Origin: Alphaproteobacteria bacterium
Lineage (GTDB): Bacteria > Pseudomonadota > Alphaproteobacteria > Sphingomonadales > Sphingomonadaceae
NCBI GenBank assembly: GCA_019232625.1
Contig: JAFANP010000044.1
Coordinates: 1 to 64,000, forward strand
Direction of reading: 5' to 3'
Length of the DNA: 64,000 nucleotides
Made by a program: the position numbers and the translations under genes. This document shows positions 55,535 to 64,000 of the stretch, one piece after another. Numbering within the stretch: position 1 is the stretch's first letter; each line of letters starts with the position of its first letter. The notes under the pieces are model-generated. The model did no database searches, was not told the origin of the DNA, and saw nothing but the letters and a program-made list of their open reading frames with translations.

Positions 55535-56485
55535 TCACCCTTCCCAGGCGAACTTCATCAGCAAGGTCCGTTGCAGCGGGTTGTAATTGTCGTCCGAGGC
55601 GATCCACACGATCGTCCGCCCGCCCTCCTGCGTGACGCTCAGCGCCTCGAGATTGTCGGTGGCGATCGGTGCCCGGAAGTCGGCTATCTCCTCCGCGTCG
55701 AGCCGTCCCGGCCCCGCCCGGCGCAGCAAGGCGAGCTTCGCCGTCACCCCCTCCAGCCAGGCGAAGCGGCGGTTGAGGACGAGGATCCGCCCGTCCGGGA
55801 GCCGGCCCGCATCCGTCGCCCGGTAGCCGCGCGGCGGGGTGTAGGTGAGCGCCCGCGCCGGCGTACCAGGCCGTGCCGGATCGCCGTCGAAGAGCAAGGC
55901 CGGCCCGCCTTCGCCCCGGCCCTCGGAGAAGAGAAGGAAGCGGCCGCCGCGTAGGCCGACCAGCGCCTCGCCGCCGCGATTGCTCGGCCAGCGCCGCATG
56001 GCCGGCGGCCGCGCCGACGAGACCGCGTGGAACCCCGGGCGCCGGAACCGCCACAGCGCGTTGCTCCGCTCGAAGCTGAGCCAGACGTCGTCGCCTTCCG
56101 CCCACATCCCCTCTATGTCGCGCTCCTCCTTGGAGTCCGCCGAGCCCGGGCCCTCGGCAAGCGGGGCGATGCGGGCCTTCACCGGCGACCGCCCTTCCGG
56201 CACCGGGAAGCGGATCATCCAGCCGGCATCGCTGAACGCGAGCACCGCGCCCCGCTCGACATGCATCGCCGAGAGGCCGCCGAAGCGGCCGTCGTTGCTG
56301 GAAAGGCGCCATCCGCCCAGATAGCGCAGCGGCCCGAGCCGCACCCGCGACGGCGCGCTGGCATCGAGCGGGAGCGGCTCCGCCCAGACCAGGCTCACGG
56401 CCGGCGGGGCGGCGCGCGGCACGTCGGCGACGGGCGCGAAAGTGGCGAGCAGCAGCAGGGCCGCCAGGGCGAACAACAGGCGCAT
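55535..56485 (-). CDS. Esterase-like activity of phytase family protein
   Basis: A 316-residue exported protein. A signal peptide (MRLLFALAALLLLATFAPVA) is followed by a beta-propeller-like body. Visible family features are FGGLSAMHVERG, SKEERDIEGMWAEGDDVWLSFER, NRGGEALVGLRGGRFLLFSE, GYRATDAGRLPDGRILVLNRRFAWLEGV and ATDNLEALSV, ending with YNPLQRTLLMKFAWE. The family has predicted phytase/esterase activity but is largely uncharacterised. The start is chosen at the signal peptide; a longer frame has a non-signal N-terminus. The stop is just past the REP tandem. Confidence 0.85.
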   Translation of the reverse strand: MRLLFALAALLLLATFAPVADVPRAAPPAVSLVWAEPLPLDASAPSRVRLGPLRYLGGWRLSSNDGRFGGLSAMHVERGAVLAFSDAGWMIRFPVPEGRSPVKARIAPLAEGPGSADSKEERDIEGMWAEGDDVWLSFERSNALWRFRRPGFHAVSSARPPAMRRWPSNRGGEALVGLRGGRFLLFSEGRGEGGPALLFDGDPARPGTPARALTYTPPRGYRATDAGRLPDGRILVLNRRFAWLEGVTAKLALLRRAGPGRLDAEEIADFRAPIATDNLEALSVTQEGGRTIVWIASDDNYNPLQRTLLMKFAWEG

Positions 56486-56639
56486 TGCGCGGGTCCCTAG
56501 CGCCCGGCCGCCCCGCCCGCGAGCCTGAACGGCGGCTGACACCTCCATTCAGGCCGGGCTCAAGCGAATCGGCCTAGACGGGCAGCATAAGGGATGCGGC
56601 CGGCGAGATGCCTCAAGGCCATCCAAGAGGAGATTCGGA

Positions 56640-57047
56640 ATGTTCAAGACGCTCACCCTCTCCGCCGTCGCCGCCGCGACCGCCCTCACCGTCGTTCCGG
56701 CGGCCGCCAGCGCCCAGGGCTACGGCTATTACAATGACGGCTATAGCCGCTCGTACGATCGCGGTTATGCCCGGGACGGCTATTATGGCGATCGCCGCGC
56801 TTATTACGGCAACCGCAGCTATTACGGGAACCGCAACTACCGTTACAACGGCCGCGGCTGCAGCGGCACGACCGGCGCGATCGTCGGCGGCGTGGCCGGC
56901 GCCCTGCTCGGCCGCGAGGTCGGGCGCAGTTCGGGCCGGGGCTATTATCGCCGCGGCGGCAGCGGCACGACCGGCGCCATCCTCGGCGGCGCCTTGGGTG
57001 CCCTCGCCGGCAACGCCGTCGGCAAGTCGAGCTGCCGCTACCGCTAA
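56640..57047 (+). CDS. Exported glycine-zipper protein (Tyr-rich)
   Basis: A 135-residue protein. Signal peptide MFKTLTLSAVAAATALTVVPAAASA, then a Tyr/Arg/Asn/Gly-rich spacer (about 26-72, with DGYYGDRRAYYGNRSYYGN). Two tandem glycine-zipper segments follow, CSGTTGAIVGGVAGALLGREVG and SGTTGAILGGALGALAGNAVG, and a single Cys near the end. Glycine-zipper 2TM proteins of the 17-kDa antigen type insert in or attach to the outer membrane. The spacer is unusually Tyr-rich. A terminator follows directly. Confidence 0.82.
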   Translation: MFKTLTLSAVAAATALTVVPAAASAQGYGYYNDGYSRSYDRGYARDGYYGDRRAYYGNRSYYGNRNYRYNGRGCSGTTGAIVGGVAGALLGREVGRSSGRGYYRRGGSGTTGAILGGALGALAGNAVGKSSCRYR

Positions 57048-57083
57048 ACGCTTTGCTTACCCTCCTGTCGCGTAATGAGGGCG

Positions 57084-57125
57084 GGGCCGGCACTCCTCAC
57101 CGAGGGGTGCCGGCCCTTTGTTTTT
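57084..57125 (+). terminator. Terminator after the glycine-zipper gene
   Basis: GGGCCGGCAC/GTGCCGGCCC 10-bp stem, extended by TCCTC/GAGGG with a G-U pair, then TTTGTTTTT. It lies about 37 bases after the stop codon. Confidence 0.88.
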
Positions 57126-57195
57126 CGCGAAGGGGTGAAGGCGACGGTCACCGGCCCGCGCAGGCTTGAACGACTTCGCACCGCCAGTGCGCCCG

Positions 57196-57207
57196 GTAAC
57201 TGTCCCC
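57196..57207. repeat. Fragment of the REP-like arm
   Basis: GTAACTGTCCCC, nearly matching the outer arm of the tandem palindrome after rpmB. It lies in the 173-base gap between the glycine-zipper gene and cobT, close to the cobT stop. Possibly a degraded copy. Confidence 0.5.
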
Positions 57208-57220
57208 ACCCCACCCCCGC

Positions 57221-59071
57221 TCAGGCGCGCCGGCGATAGCCTTCCGCCTTCGGGTCGAACAGCGCGGCGAGCTGCTCGATGATCGTGCCGCCGAGCTGCT
57301 CCGCGTCCATGATGGTGACGGCGCGGGCGTAGTAGCGGGTGACGTCGTGGCCGATGCCGATGGCGATCAGCTCCACCGGCGAGCGCGCCTCGATCCAGCC
57401 GATCACCTGGCGCAGGTGGCGCTCCAGATAGGTCCCGCTGTTCACCGACAGGGTCGAATCGTCGACCGGCGCGCCGTCCGAGATGACCATCAGGATGCGC
57501 CGCTCCTCGGACCTGGCGACGAGGCGATTATGCGCCCAGAGCAGGGCCTCGCCGTCGATATTCTCCTTGAGCAGCCCCTCGCGCATCATCAGGCCGAGGT
57601 TGCGCCGCGCCCGCCGCCAGGGCTCGTCGGCGGCCTTGTAGACGATGTGGCGCAGGTCGTTCAGCCGCCCGGGATGCGGCGGCCGCCCCTGGCTCAGCCA
57701 CAGCTCGCGTGCCTGGCCGCCCTTCCAGGCGCGGGTGGTGAAGCCGAGTATCTCGACCTTCACACCGCAACGCTCGAGCGTCCGCGCGAGGATGTCCGCC
57801 GAGATGGCCGCGATCGAGATCGGCCGGCCCCGCATCGATCCCGAATTGTCGATGAGCAGGCTCACCACCGTGTCGCGAAACTCCGTCTCGCGCTCGACCT
57901 TGTAGGAGAGCGAATGCGCCGGGTTGACGACGACCCGGGCAAGCCGCGCGGCGTCGAGCAGCCCTTCCTCCTGGTCGAAATCCCAGCTTCGCGACTGCTG
58001 GGCCATCAGCCGCCGCTGCAGGCGGTTGGCGAGCTTGGTGACCGCGCCCTGCAAGTGGGTCAGCTGCTGGTCGAGATAGGCCCTAAGCCGGCCGAGCTCC
58101 GCCTCGTCGCACAGCTCCGCGGCGCCGATCACCTCGTCGTAGCGGGTGGTGTGGATGCGATAGTCGAATTGCGGCGGCAGATCGGAGAGCGGACGGTTGG
58201 GCCGGACGGGCATCATCCCCTCCTCGCCCTCGTCGCCTAGGCCGTCGTCGGCCTCGCCCATCTCCTGGTCGTCATACTCGCCCTCGCTCTCGTCCTCGGA
58301 GCGCTCCCCCTGCTCGGCGCGGATCTCGGCCTCGCCCTCGCCCGAGGAATCCTCGCTCTCGTCCTCGCCCTCCTCGCCTTCGGCCTCGTCGCCGCCCTCG
58401 CCATCCTCTCCCTCGTCCGGATCCGGCTCCGGCTCGAGATCGCCCTCGACCAGCTCGAGGTCCTTGAGCACCTTCGCCGCCAGCGCCGCGAAGGCGGCCT
58501 GGTCGTCGATCGCGAGGCCGAGCGCGTCGAGATCGGCGCCGGCTTTCTCCTCGATCCAGGCGGCGACCATGTCGAGGCCGGCCTGCGCCGCCTTGGGAGG
58601 CGCCTCGCCGGTCAGCCGCTCGCGCACCAGCAGCCCGAGGGCCGTGTCGAGCGGCACCTCCGCCTTGCTGCGGGCGCGAGTGATCGGATCGGTGCGCATC
58701 CGCATCTCGGTCGCGCGGGCGAGGTTGGCGCGTACCCCGTCCATCGCCCGGGCGCCGAGCGCCTCGACCCGCGCCTGCTCGGCCGCGTCGAACACGGCGC
58801 GGGCGATCTCGTCCGCCGGGGCGGCGCGGGCGTGGAGCTGGGGGCTATGGTGCCGGAGCTTCAGCGCGGCGGCGTCGGCGAAGCCGCGCGCCTCGGCCAC
58901 CTCGCGCTCGGGCAGGGTCCGTCCCGGCATCGGCACCTTCAGCGACTTGCCGGCGGCGGCGGGCGCCTCGGCGGTGAAGGCGAGCTCCACCTCTGGCTCC
59001 CGCGCCAGAGCGCGCGCCGCGCCGGTCAGCACCTGGCGAAAGGCTTCGAGCGGATTGTCCTTGTCGGCCAT
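57221..59071 (-). CDS. cobT: Aerobic cobaltochelatase subunit CobT
   Basis: A 616-residue subunit of the CobNST cobaltochelatase that inserts cobalt into hydrogenobyrinate diamide for aerobic cobalamin synthesis. It has an N-terminal helical region, a long acidic Glu/Asp-rich segment (about 210-285, consistent with chelatase D/T-type linkers) and a C-terminal VWA domain with MIDAS residues in [11 protein letters not shown] and the loop DGAPVDD. The ring-AAA partner cobS is not in the window; alphaproteobacteria often place cobS next to it, so the neighbour may be elsewhere. Confidence 0.92.
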   Translation of the reverse strand: MADKDNPLEAFRQVLTGAARALAREPEVELAFTAEAPAAAGKSLKVPMPGRTLPEREVAEARGFADAAALKLRHHSPQLHARAAPADEIARAVFDAAEQARVEALGARAMDGVRANLARATEMRMRTDPITRARSKAEVPLDTALGLLVRERLTGEAPPKAAQAGLDMVAAWIEEKAGADLDALGLAIDDQAAFAALAAKVLKDLELVEGDLEPEPDPDEGEDGEGGDEAEGEEGEDESEDSSGEGEAEIRAEQGERSEDESEGEYDDQEMGEADDGLGDEGEEGMMPVRPNRPLSDLPPQFDYRIHTTRYDEVIGAAELCDEAELGRLRAYLDQQLTHLQGAVTKLANRLQRRLMAQQSRSWDFDQEEGLLDAARLARVVVNPAHSLSYKVERETEFRDTVVSLLIDNSGSMRGRPISIAAISADILARTLERCGVKVEILGFTTRAWKGGQARELWLSQGRPPHPGRLNDLRHIVYKAADEPWRRARRNLGLMMREGLLKENIDGEALLWAHNRLVARSEERRILMVISDGAPVDDSTLSVNSGTYLERHLRQVIGWIEARSPVELIAIGIGHDVTRYYARAVTIMDAEQLGGTIIEQLAALFDPKAEGYRRRA

Positions 59072-59117
59072 CAGGCGCGATGTAGGCGGCGGCCCGGGCG
59101 TTGGGAATAGCGGCCCG

Positions 59118-60572
59118 TTACCGGAACGGCGGCTCGTCGAAGCTCCTGAGCTTGCGCGAATGGAGCTGGCGGCCTTCGTTCCTGAGGATCCTCAGCGTCT
59201 CGATGCCGATCCTGAGGTGCTGGCTGATCGCCCGCTCGTAAAAGGCGTTGGCCTGGCCCGGCAGCTTGATCTCGCCGTGGAGCGGCTTGTCGGAGACGCA
59301 CAGCAGGGTCCCGTAGGGAACGCGGAAGCGATAGCCCTGGGCGGCGACGGTCGCCGATTCCATGTCGATCGCGACGGCCCGCGACTGGTTGAAGCGCAGC
59401 GCCGACGATTGGTAGCGCAGCTCCCAGTTGCGATCGTCGGTGGTGACGACGGTGCCGGTGCGAAGGCGCCGCTTCAGCTGCTGCGGCGCCTCGCCGGTGA
59501 CTTCCGCGGCGGCGTCGTAGAGCGCCTGCTGGATCTCGGCGATCGGCGGGATGGGCACCTCGACGGGCAGGCTCGAATCGAGCACATGATCGTCGCGCAG
59601 ATAGGCGTGGGCGAGGACGTAGTCGCCGATCGTCTGGCTCGGCCTCAGGCCCCCGCAATGGCCGATCATCAGCCACACTTCCGGCCGCAGCACGGCGAGA
59701 TGGTCGCAGATCGTCTTGGCGTTCGAGGGGCCCACCCCGATGTTGACGAGGGTAATGCCGCCGCCGTTCGGCGCGATCAGGTGGTAGGCCGGCATCTGCA
59801 CCTTGCGCCAGGCGCCGGCGGCGACGTCCGCCACCGGATCGGCGGTGTCGCGCGTGACGAACACGCCGCCCGGGGCGGAGAGCGCCTCGTAGGGGCTGTC
59901 CTCGCGGCGCAGCTCCTCGGCCGCCCAGCGGACGAACTCGTCGACGTAGCGGACATAGTTGGTGAACAGCAGGTAGCGCTGGGTGTGCTCCACCGGCGTG
60001 CCGGTATAGTGCCGCAGCCGCGCCAGGCTGAAATCCACCCGCGGCCCGTCGAACAGGGCGAGCGGGCGGTCGGCGTGGCGGGCGAAGTCCCATGTTCCGT
60101 CCGCCACCTCGTCGCCGATATGCGACAGCTCGGTGGCCGGGAACCAGCGGCTTAGGTCGGCGGCGTGGGCGCCGTCGAGGCGCAGGTCGTCGGTGCCGTC
60201 GAGGACGTAGGGATAGGGTATCTCGCTCGCCGAGCGGCCGACCGAGATCTCCACCTGATAGTCGCGCACCAGATATTCGAGCTGCTCGACCAGATATTTG
60301 CGGAAGTGGCGCGGCCGCGCGACGCTGATCGCATAGCGCCCGGGCTGGTTGACCCGGCCGAACGCGCGCGGCGGGAATTTCGGCGGCTGGTCGAAGCTGT
60401 AGTCGACGCGCAGCTCGGGATAGGCGAACAGCCCCGCGGCGCGGGCGGCGGCGTCGGGCCGCTCGCCGTTCCTCAGATAGCGGGCGAGGGCGTTGCGGAG
60501 GGCTGCGACGGAATCGTCGAACATGTCGCAGAGCGAATCGATGACCGCGGGAATCTCGTCGAGCCGGGTCAA
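59118..60572 (-). CDS. amn: AMP nucleosidase
   Basis: Hydrolyses AMP to adenine and ribose 5-phosphate. The 484 residues match the length of E. coli Amn. An N-terminal domain includes [24 protein letters not shown], and a PNP/UDP phosphorylase-type domain follows with [51 protein letters not shown] and [15 protein letters not shown] place the start at a TTG (encoding the Met of [10 protein letters not shown]) preceded by GGAG, because it matches the family length. A longer frame to 60851 would add a signal-less Arg-rich stretch. It is transcribed divergently from the Oar-like receptor. Confidence 0.88.
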   Translation of the reverse strand: MTRLDEIPAVIDSLCDMFDDSVAALRNALARYLRNGERPDAAARAAGLFAYPELRVDYSFDQPPKFPPRAFGRVNQPGRYAISVARPRHFRKYLVEQLEYLVRDYQVEISVGRSASEIPYPYVLDGTDDLRLDGAHAADLSRWFPATELSHIGDEVADGTWDFARHADRPLALFDGPRVDFSLARLRHYTGTPVEHTQRYLLFTNYVRYVDEFVRWAAEELRREDSPYEALSAPGGVFVTRDTADPVADVAAGAWRKVQMPAYHLIAPNGGGITLVNIGVGPSNAKTICDHLAVLRPEVWLMIGHCGGLRPSQTIGDYVLAHAYLRDDHVLDSSLPVEVPIPPIAEIQQALYDAAAEVTGEAPQQLKRRLRTGTVVTTDDRNWELRYQSSALRFNQSRAVAIDMESATVAAQGYRFRVPYGTLLCVSDKPLHGEIKLPGQANAFYERAISQHLRIGIETLRILRNEGRQLHSRKLRSFDEPPFR

Positions 60573-60924
60573 AGCGGCCGCTCCGGGGCGGGGGAGGCGG
60601 GATGTCCGGGTGCTTTCATGGGAAGCGCATAAGCCAAGAGCCCGGCAGCCGGAAGGGCGAGAGTGGCCGAAACGCCACGCCCCGCGCGCTTTCGCATCGC
60701 CGCCTGTGGGTAAGTCTGTTTGCAAGCCAATTAGCGTCTTGGTGCAGCCCCTTGCGTCCGCTAACGGGAGCGAAGCGATTCTGGCGGGGGAATCCTTGAA
60801 ACCGGCGAAGGAGACGAGGAGCGGGGGCCCGCATCTCGCACTCCGACACACAGATGCAACACAGCCGGTGCAAGGGCGCGTCCGCAGGTCTTACTGACAC
60901 GCAGCCACCAAGGGGTTGAGGGAA
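60573..60924. other. 352-base intergenic region upstream of the Oar-like receptor
   Basis: Divergent promoter region between amn and the TonB-receptor gene. It includes a relatively A/T-rich stretch around 60710-60790 and a GAGGG ribosome-binding site for the receptor. Frames of up to about 130 codons are open here but have no coding support. I cannot identify a convincing promoter, operator or small RNA. Confidence 0.5.
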
Positions 60925-63900
60925 ATGAGAAAGTTCAGTTTGTTGTGCGCGGCCGCCGCGGTCGTCGCGCCGGTTTCCGCTTATGCTCAGGAGACGACGT
61001 CGACGATCGCCGGAAGCGTCACGGCGAACGGCCAGCCGGTGTCGAACGCCGAGGTGGTCATCACCCACGTCCCCTCGGGCACCGTCAACCGCACCACCAC
61101 CGACGGCACCGGCGGGTTCACCGCCAGTGGTCTTCGCGTCGGCGGCCCCTACACGGTGGTGGTCACCGCGCCGGGCTACGCCTCGACCCAGGTCACCGAC
61201 ATCAGCACGGTCATCGGCGAGGCGTTCCGCCTCCCGCTCGAGCTCCAGCCCGAAGGCCAGGAGATCGTCGTCACGGCCTCCCGCGTCCCCGGCGCCGGAA
61301 CGATCTCGCAGGGCCCGGCGACGGTGCTCGGCGCCGAGCAGATCCGCAACGTCGCCTCGGTCAACCGCGACATCCGCGATCTCGCCGCGCGCGACCCCTT
61401 CGCCCGCCTCGACGACAGCCCCTCGGGCGGCCGCGCCGTCTCCTTCGCGGGCCAGAATGCGCGCTACAACCGCTTCACCGTGGACGGCGTGCCGATCAGC
61501 GACAATTTCGGCCTCAACCCCGACGCGCTGCCGAGCCGCCGCAGCCCGATCCCGCTGGACGCCATCGGCCAGTTCCAGTCCCGCGTCGCCCCGTTCGACG
61601 TGCGCGAGGGCAATTTCCAGGGCGGCGTGATCAACGTCATCCTGCGCTCGGGCACCAACGATTTCCAGGGCACCGGCTTCTACAGCTACACCGACGACTC
61701 GCTTACGGGTAAGCGCACCAGGAACCTGCGCGTCACCCTGCCGAGCTTCAGCAGCAAGGATTACGGCGCCGAGATTTCCGGCCCGATCATCAAGGACAAA
61801 TTGTTCTTCATGGTCGCCGGCGAGCGAATCCGCGCCGGCACTCCGATCCCCGAGGGGCCGATCGACAACAATGCCGGCGCGGCCGTTCCCGGCCTCACCC
61901 AGGCGACGGTCGACCGCATCCGCTCGATCGTCCAGACCAAATATCATTACGAGACCGGCGGGGTCCTCAACAATTCCAAGGACATGGACGACCGCCTCGT
62001 CGCCAGGCTCGACGCCAACCTGAGCGACACCCAGCGGGCCTCGCTGACCTACGCCTACACCAAGGACTCGATCCAGTTTAACCAGAACAGCTTCATCACC
62101 CCGCCGCCGGGCCTCGGCCTCGAATCGAACGGCTACATCTCGTCGAACCGGCTCCACATCGGCGTGTTCAACCTGAACTCCGACTGGACCGACAATTTCT
62201 CGACCGAGGCGCGCGTCTTCTACAAGGACTATAAGCGCGGCCAGGACCCGATCCTGGGCCGCGGCTTCGCCCAGGTCCGCGTCTGCGCGGCCGAGACGTC
62301 CGACCGCGCCACCGGCGCGCCGACCAGCACGACCGAGTCGACCAGCTGCCCGAACGGCGTGCCGATCGTCAGCTTCGGCCCGGACATCTCTCGCCAGACC
62401 AACGCGCTGACCAGCAACACCTGGGGCGGCCTGTTCCAGGGCCGCTTCCAGAGCGGCTCGCACGACCTCCGGGCGTTCGGCGAGTTCCAGGCGACGCACA
62501 TCTTCAACTCGTTCCTGCAGCGCAGCGCCGGCGATTATTATTTCGACTCGATCGCCGACCTCCAGGCGGGCAACGCCCAGCGTCTCCAATATGCCAACGC
62601 CGTGCCCTCGCTGGTCCCCGAGGACGCCGCCGCGCGCTTCGGCTACAACCTCTACACGGTCGGCGTTCAGGACAATTGGCGGCTGCTCGACAACCTCAAC
62701 GTGATCATGGGCTTCCGCTACGATTCCTACGGCGGCTCGACCAAGGCGGCGGTCAACCCGAACTTCATCGCCCGCTACGGCTTCCCGAACAACGCCTACA
62801 TCAGCGGCCGCGACCTGTTCCAGCCGCGCTTCGGCTTCGATTTCAAGCCGACGCGCCGCATCAGCGTCCGCGGCGGCGTCGGCATCTTCGGCGGCGGCAC
62901 CCCCGACGTCTACGTGTCGAACAGCTTCTCCAACACCGGCATCCTCACCAACAGCATCGACGTTCGCCAGCAGAATAACGGCGCCTTCACCGGCACCGGG
63001 GTGAACGCCGTCAACGGCGCCGCCCTCCTGACCAATGTCAACCCGGCCGTCATCCCGACGGCGGCGAACACGCTGCTGTCGGCGGCGGCGGTGTCGACCA
63101 CGTCGACCACCAACGCGCTCGATCCGAACTTCAAGCTGCCGTCCCAGTGGCGGGCCACCTTGTCGGCGGACTACAGGGCGAATCTCGGTCCGCTCGGCGA
63201 CGGCTGGCGCTTCGGCTTCGACCTGTTCTTCTCCAAGGTGCGCAACCAGGTCTTCTTCACCGACATCCGCTCGCAGCTGACCGGCACCACCACGCCGGAC
63301 GGGCGCCCGCGCTACCAGCCGGTCACCCGCAACGCCAACGGCACGGTCAATTTCGGCGACACCGGCACCGACATCCTGCTGACCAACACCAACAAGGGCC
63401 GCAGCTACGTGGCCGTCGCGCGGTTCGACAAGAGCTTCGACTTCGGCCTCACCGCTTATGGCAGCTTCACCTACCAGGACGTGAAGGACCAGGCGCCGGC
63501 GACCTCGTCGACGGCGGGCTCCAACTATCTGAACGGCGCCTTCTTCGATCCGAACCGGGTGCAGTACGGAATCGCGAACGACCAGGTGAAGTACAGCATC
63601 AAGTACGGCCTGACCTACGACCACGCCTTCTTCGGCGACTACAAGACGCGGATCGCGCTGTTCGGCCAGACCCGCATCGGCCACCCGTACAGCTTCACCT
63701 TCACCGATCCGAGCGGCGGCCGCAGCAGCGTCTTCGGAACGACGGGCAGCGGCACCAACGGCACCAGCGGTGCGCGCTACCTGCTCTACGTCCCGACGAT
63801 CGGCGGCGACGCCAAGGTGTCGTACGACAGCGCGGCCACCCAGGCGGCGCTCGAGAACCTCATCAACAACAGCAAGCTCAAGGGCTATCAGGGCCAGGTC

Positions 63901-64000
63901 GCTCCGCGCAACGTCTTCCACTCCCGCTGGTACACCAAGATGGACCTCCATCTGGAGCAGGAGATCCCGGGCTTCTTCGGCCGCTCGCGCTTCTCGGTGT
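60925..64000 (+). CDS. Oar-like TonB-dependent receptor, 3' end beyond the window
   Basis: At least 1025 residues. Signal peptide MRKFSLLCAAAAVVAPVSAYAQ; then a carboxypeptidase-regulatory-like Ig domain (about 25-105, STIAGSVTANGQPVSNAEVVI and GGPYTVVVTAPGYAS). Next come a TonB box-like EIVVTASR, a plug domain and a large barrel with many Tyr/Asn-rich turns. This is the Oar/OmpA-related receptor type, thought to import large or peptide substrates. The reading frame is open to the right edge, so the last part is not seen. A GAGGG ribosome-binding site lies 3-4 bases before the ATG. Confidence 0.92.
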   Translation, partial: MRKFSLLCAAAAVVAPVSAYAQETTSTIAGSVTANGQPVSNAEVVITHVPSGTVNRTTTDGTGGFTASGLRVGGPYTVVVTAPGYASTQVTDISTVIGEAFRLPLELQPEGQEIVVTASRVPGAGTISQGPATVLGAEQIRNVASVNRDIRDLAARDPFARLDDSPSGGRAVSFAGQNARYNRFTVDGVPISDNFGLNPDALPSRRSPIPLDAIGQFQSRVAPFDVREGNFQGGVINVILRSGTNDFQGTGFYSYTDDSLTGKRTRNLRVTLPSFSSKDYGAEISGPIIKDKLFFMVAGERIRAGTPIPEGPIDNNAGAAVPGLTQATVDRIRSIVQTKYHYETGGVLNNSKDMDDRLVARLDANLSDTQRASLTYAYTKDSIQFNQNSFITPPPGLGLESNGYISSNRLHIGVFNLNSDWTDNFSTEARVFYKDYKRGQDPILGRGFAQVRVCAAETSDRATGAPTSTTESTSCPNGVPIVSFGPDISRQTNALTSNTWGGLFQGRFQSGSHDLRAFGEFQATHIFNSFLQRSAGDYYFDSIADLQAGNAQRLQYANAVPSLVPEDAAARFGYNLYTVGVQDNWRLLDNLNVIMGFRYDSYGGSTKAAVNPNFIARYGFPNNAYISGRDLFQPRFGFDFKPTRRISVRGGVGIFGGGTPDVYVSNSFSNTGILTNSIDVRQQNNGAFTGTGVNAVNGAALLTNVNPAVIPTAANTLLSAAAVSTTSTTNALDPNFKLPSQWRATLSADYRANLGPLGDGWRFGFDLFFSKVRNQVFFTDIRSQLTGTTTPDGRPRYQPVTRNANGTVNFGDTGTDILLTNTNKGRSYVAVARFDKSFDFGLTAYGSFTYQDVKDQAPATSSTAGSNYLNGAFFDPNRVQYGIANDQVKYSIKYGLTYDHAFFGDYKTRIALFGQTRIGHPYSFTFTDPSGGRSSVFGTTGSGTNGTSGARYLLYVPTIGGDAKVSYDSAATQAALENLINNSKLKGYQGQVAPRNVFHSRWYTKMDLHLEQEIPGFFGRSRFSV

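Noticed and set aside
58197-60155. 652-codon plus-strand frame
   Set aside because: Antisense of cobT and amn; Ser/Arg-rich shadow.
60616-63951. 1111-codon minus-strand frame
   Set aside because: Antisense of the Oar-like receptor; no signal peptide or domains.

Overview
The window is a densely packed, very GC-rich chromosomal segment from an alphaproteobacterium, most likely a member of the Sphingomonadales. The grounds are the rnd-lptC-lptA-lptB-rpoN string, large TonB-dependent receptors (one Oar-like), an HWE-type histidine kinase, a DUF2093 gene, the cluster of TPR-bearing hydroxylase, oxygenase and sulfotransferase genes, and sphingomonad-style palindromic repeats. The assignment is inference from gene content. 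I see no rRNA, tRNA, CRISPR array, prophage or insertion sequence.

Layout. 1-4.8 kb (minus strand): rpoN (cut by the left edge), lptB, lptA, lptC, an RNase D-like exonuclease and a TerC-type membrane protein. 5.0-5.9 kb: a two-domain cold-shock protein with a Gly/Arg-rich tail and a strong terminator. 6.0-9.3 kb: an ATP-grasp/PLP-decarboxylase fusion overlapping a gene for a Cys-His-Asp (transglutaminase-like) protein, behind a leader with a minus-strand terminator, a dyad and a possible tiny peptide gene. I consider this the best candidate for an undescribed pathway. 9.3-18.8 kb: core replication genes gyrB, recF and dnaN, with a low-GC HEPN-like gene wedged between dnaN and recF, plus a hydrolase, a beta-barrel protein and a histidine phosphatase. 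18.9-25.7 kb: rlmN, a histidine kinase/receiver pair, two tandem cyclopropane-fatty-acid-synthase paralogs and an EF-hand protein.

25.8-31.3 kb is an envelope-glycan island: two multi-pass GT-C-like proteins, a GtrB-like GT2, GtrA and a methyltransferase. 31.3-37.7 kb holds MarC, YggT, a 56-residue protein, a lipoprotein, an aldehyde dehydrogenase, an SGNH esterase, a PilZ protein and a GH1-like/RmlD fusion. 37.7-45.6 kb (minus strand) is a TonB receptor followed by three TPR enzymes: Asp/Asn hydroxylase, 2OG oxygenase and sulfotransferase. 45.8-60.6 kb is mostly housekeeping: an M23 peptidase, xseA/purD with overlapping divergent start codons, a VWA lipoprotein, a CNNM/CorC protein, tadA, rpmB followed by a REP-like tandem repeat, a phytase-esterase-like protein, a glycine-zipper protein, cobT and amn. 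The window ends inside an Oar-like TonB receptor.

Tight coupling is the rule: ATGA or GTGA overlaps link lptC-lptA, dnaN-HEPN gene, secreted protein-phosphatase, GT-C-GtrB, GtrA-methyltransferase and hydroxylase-oxygenase. Long open frames antisense to genes such as gyrB and the TonB receptors are treated as composition artefacts.
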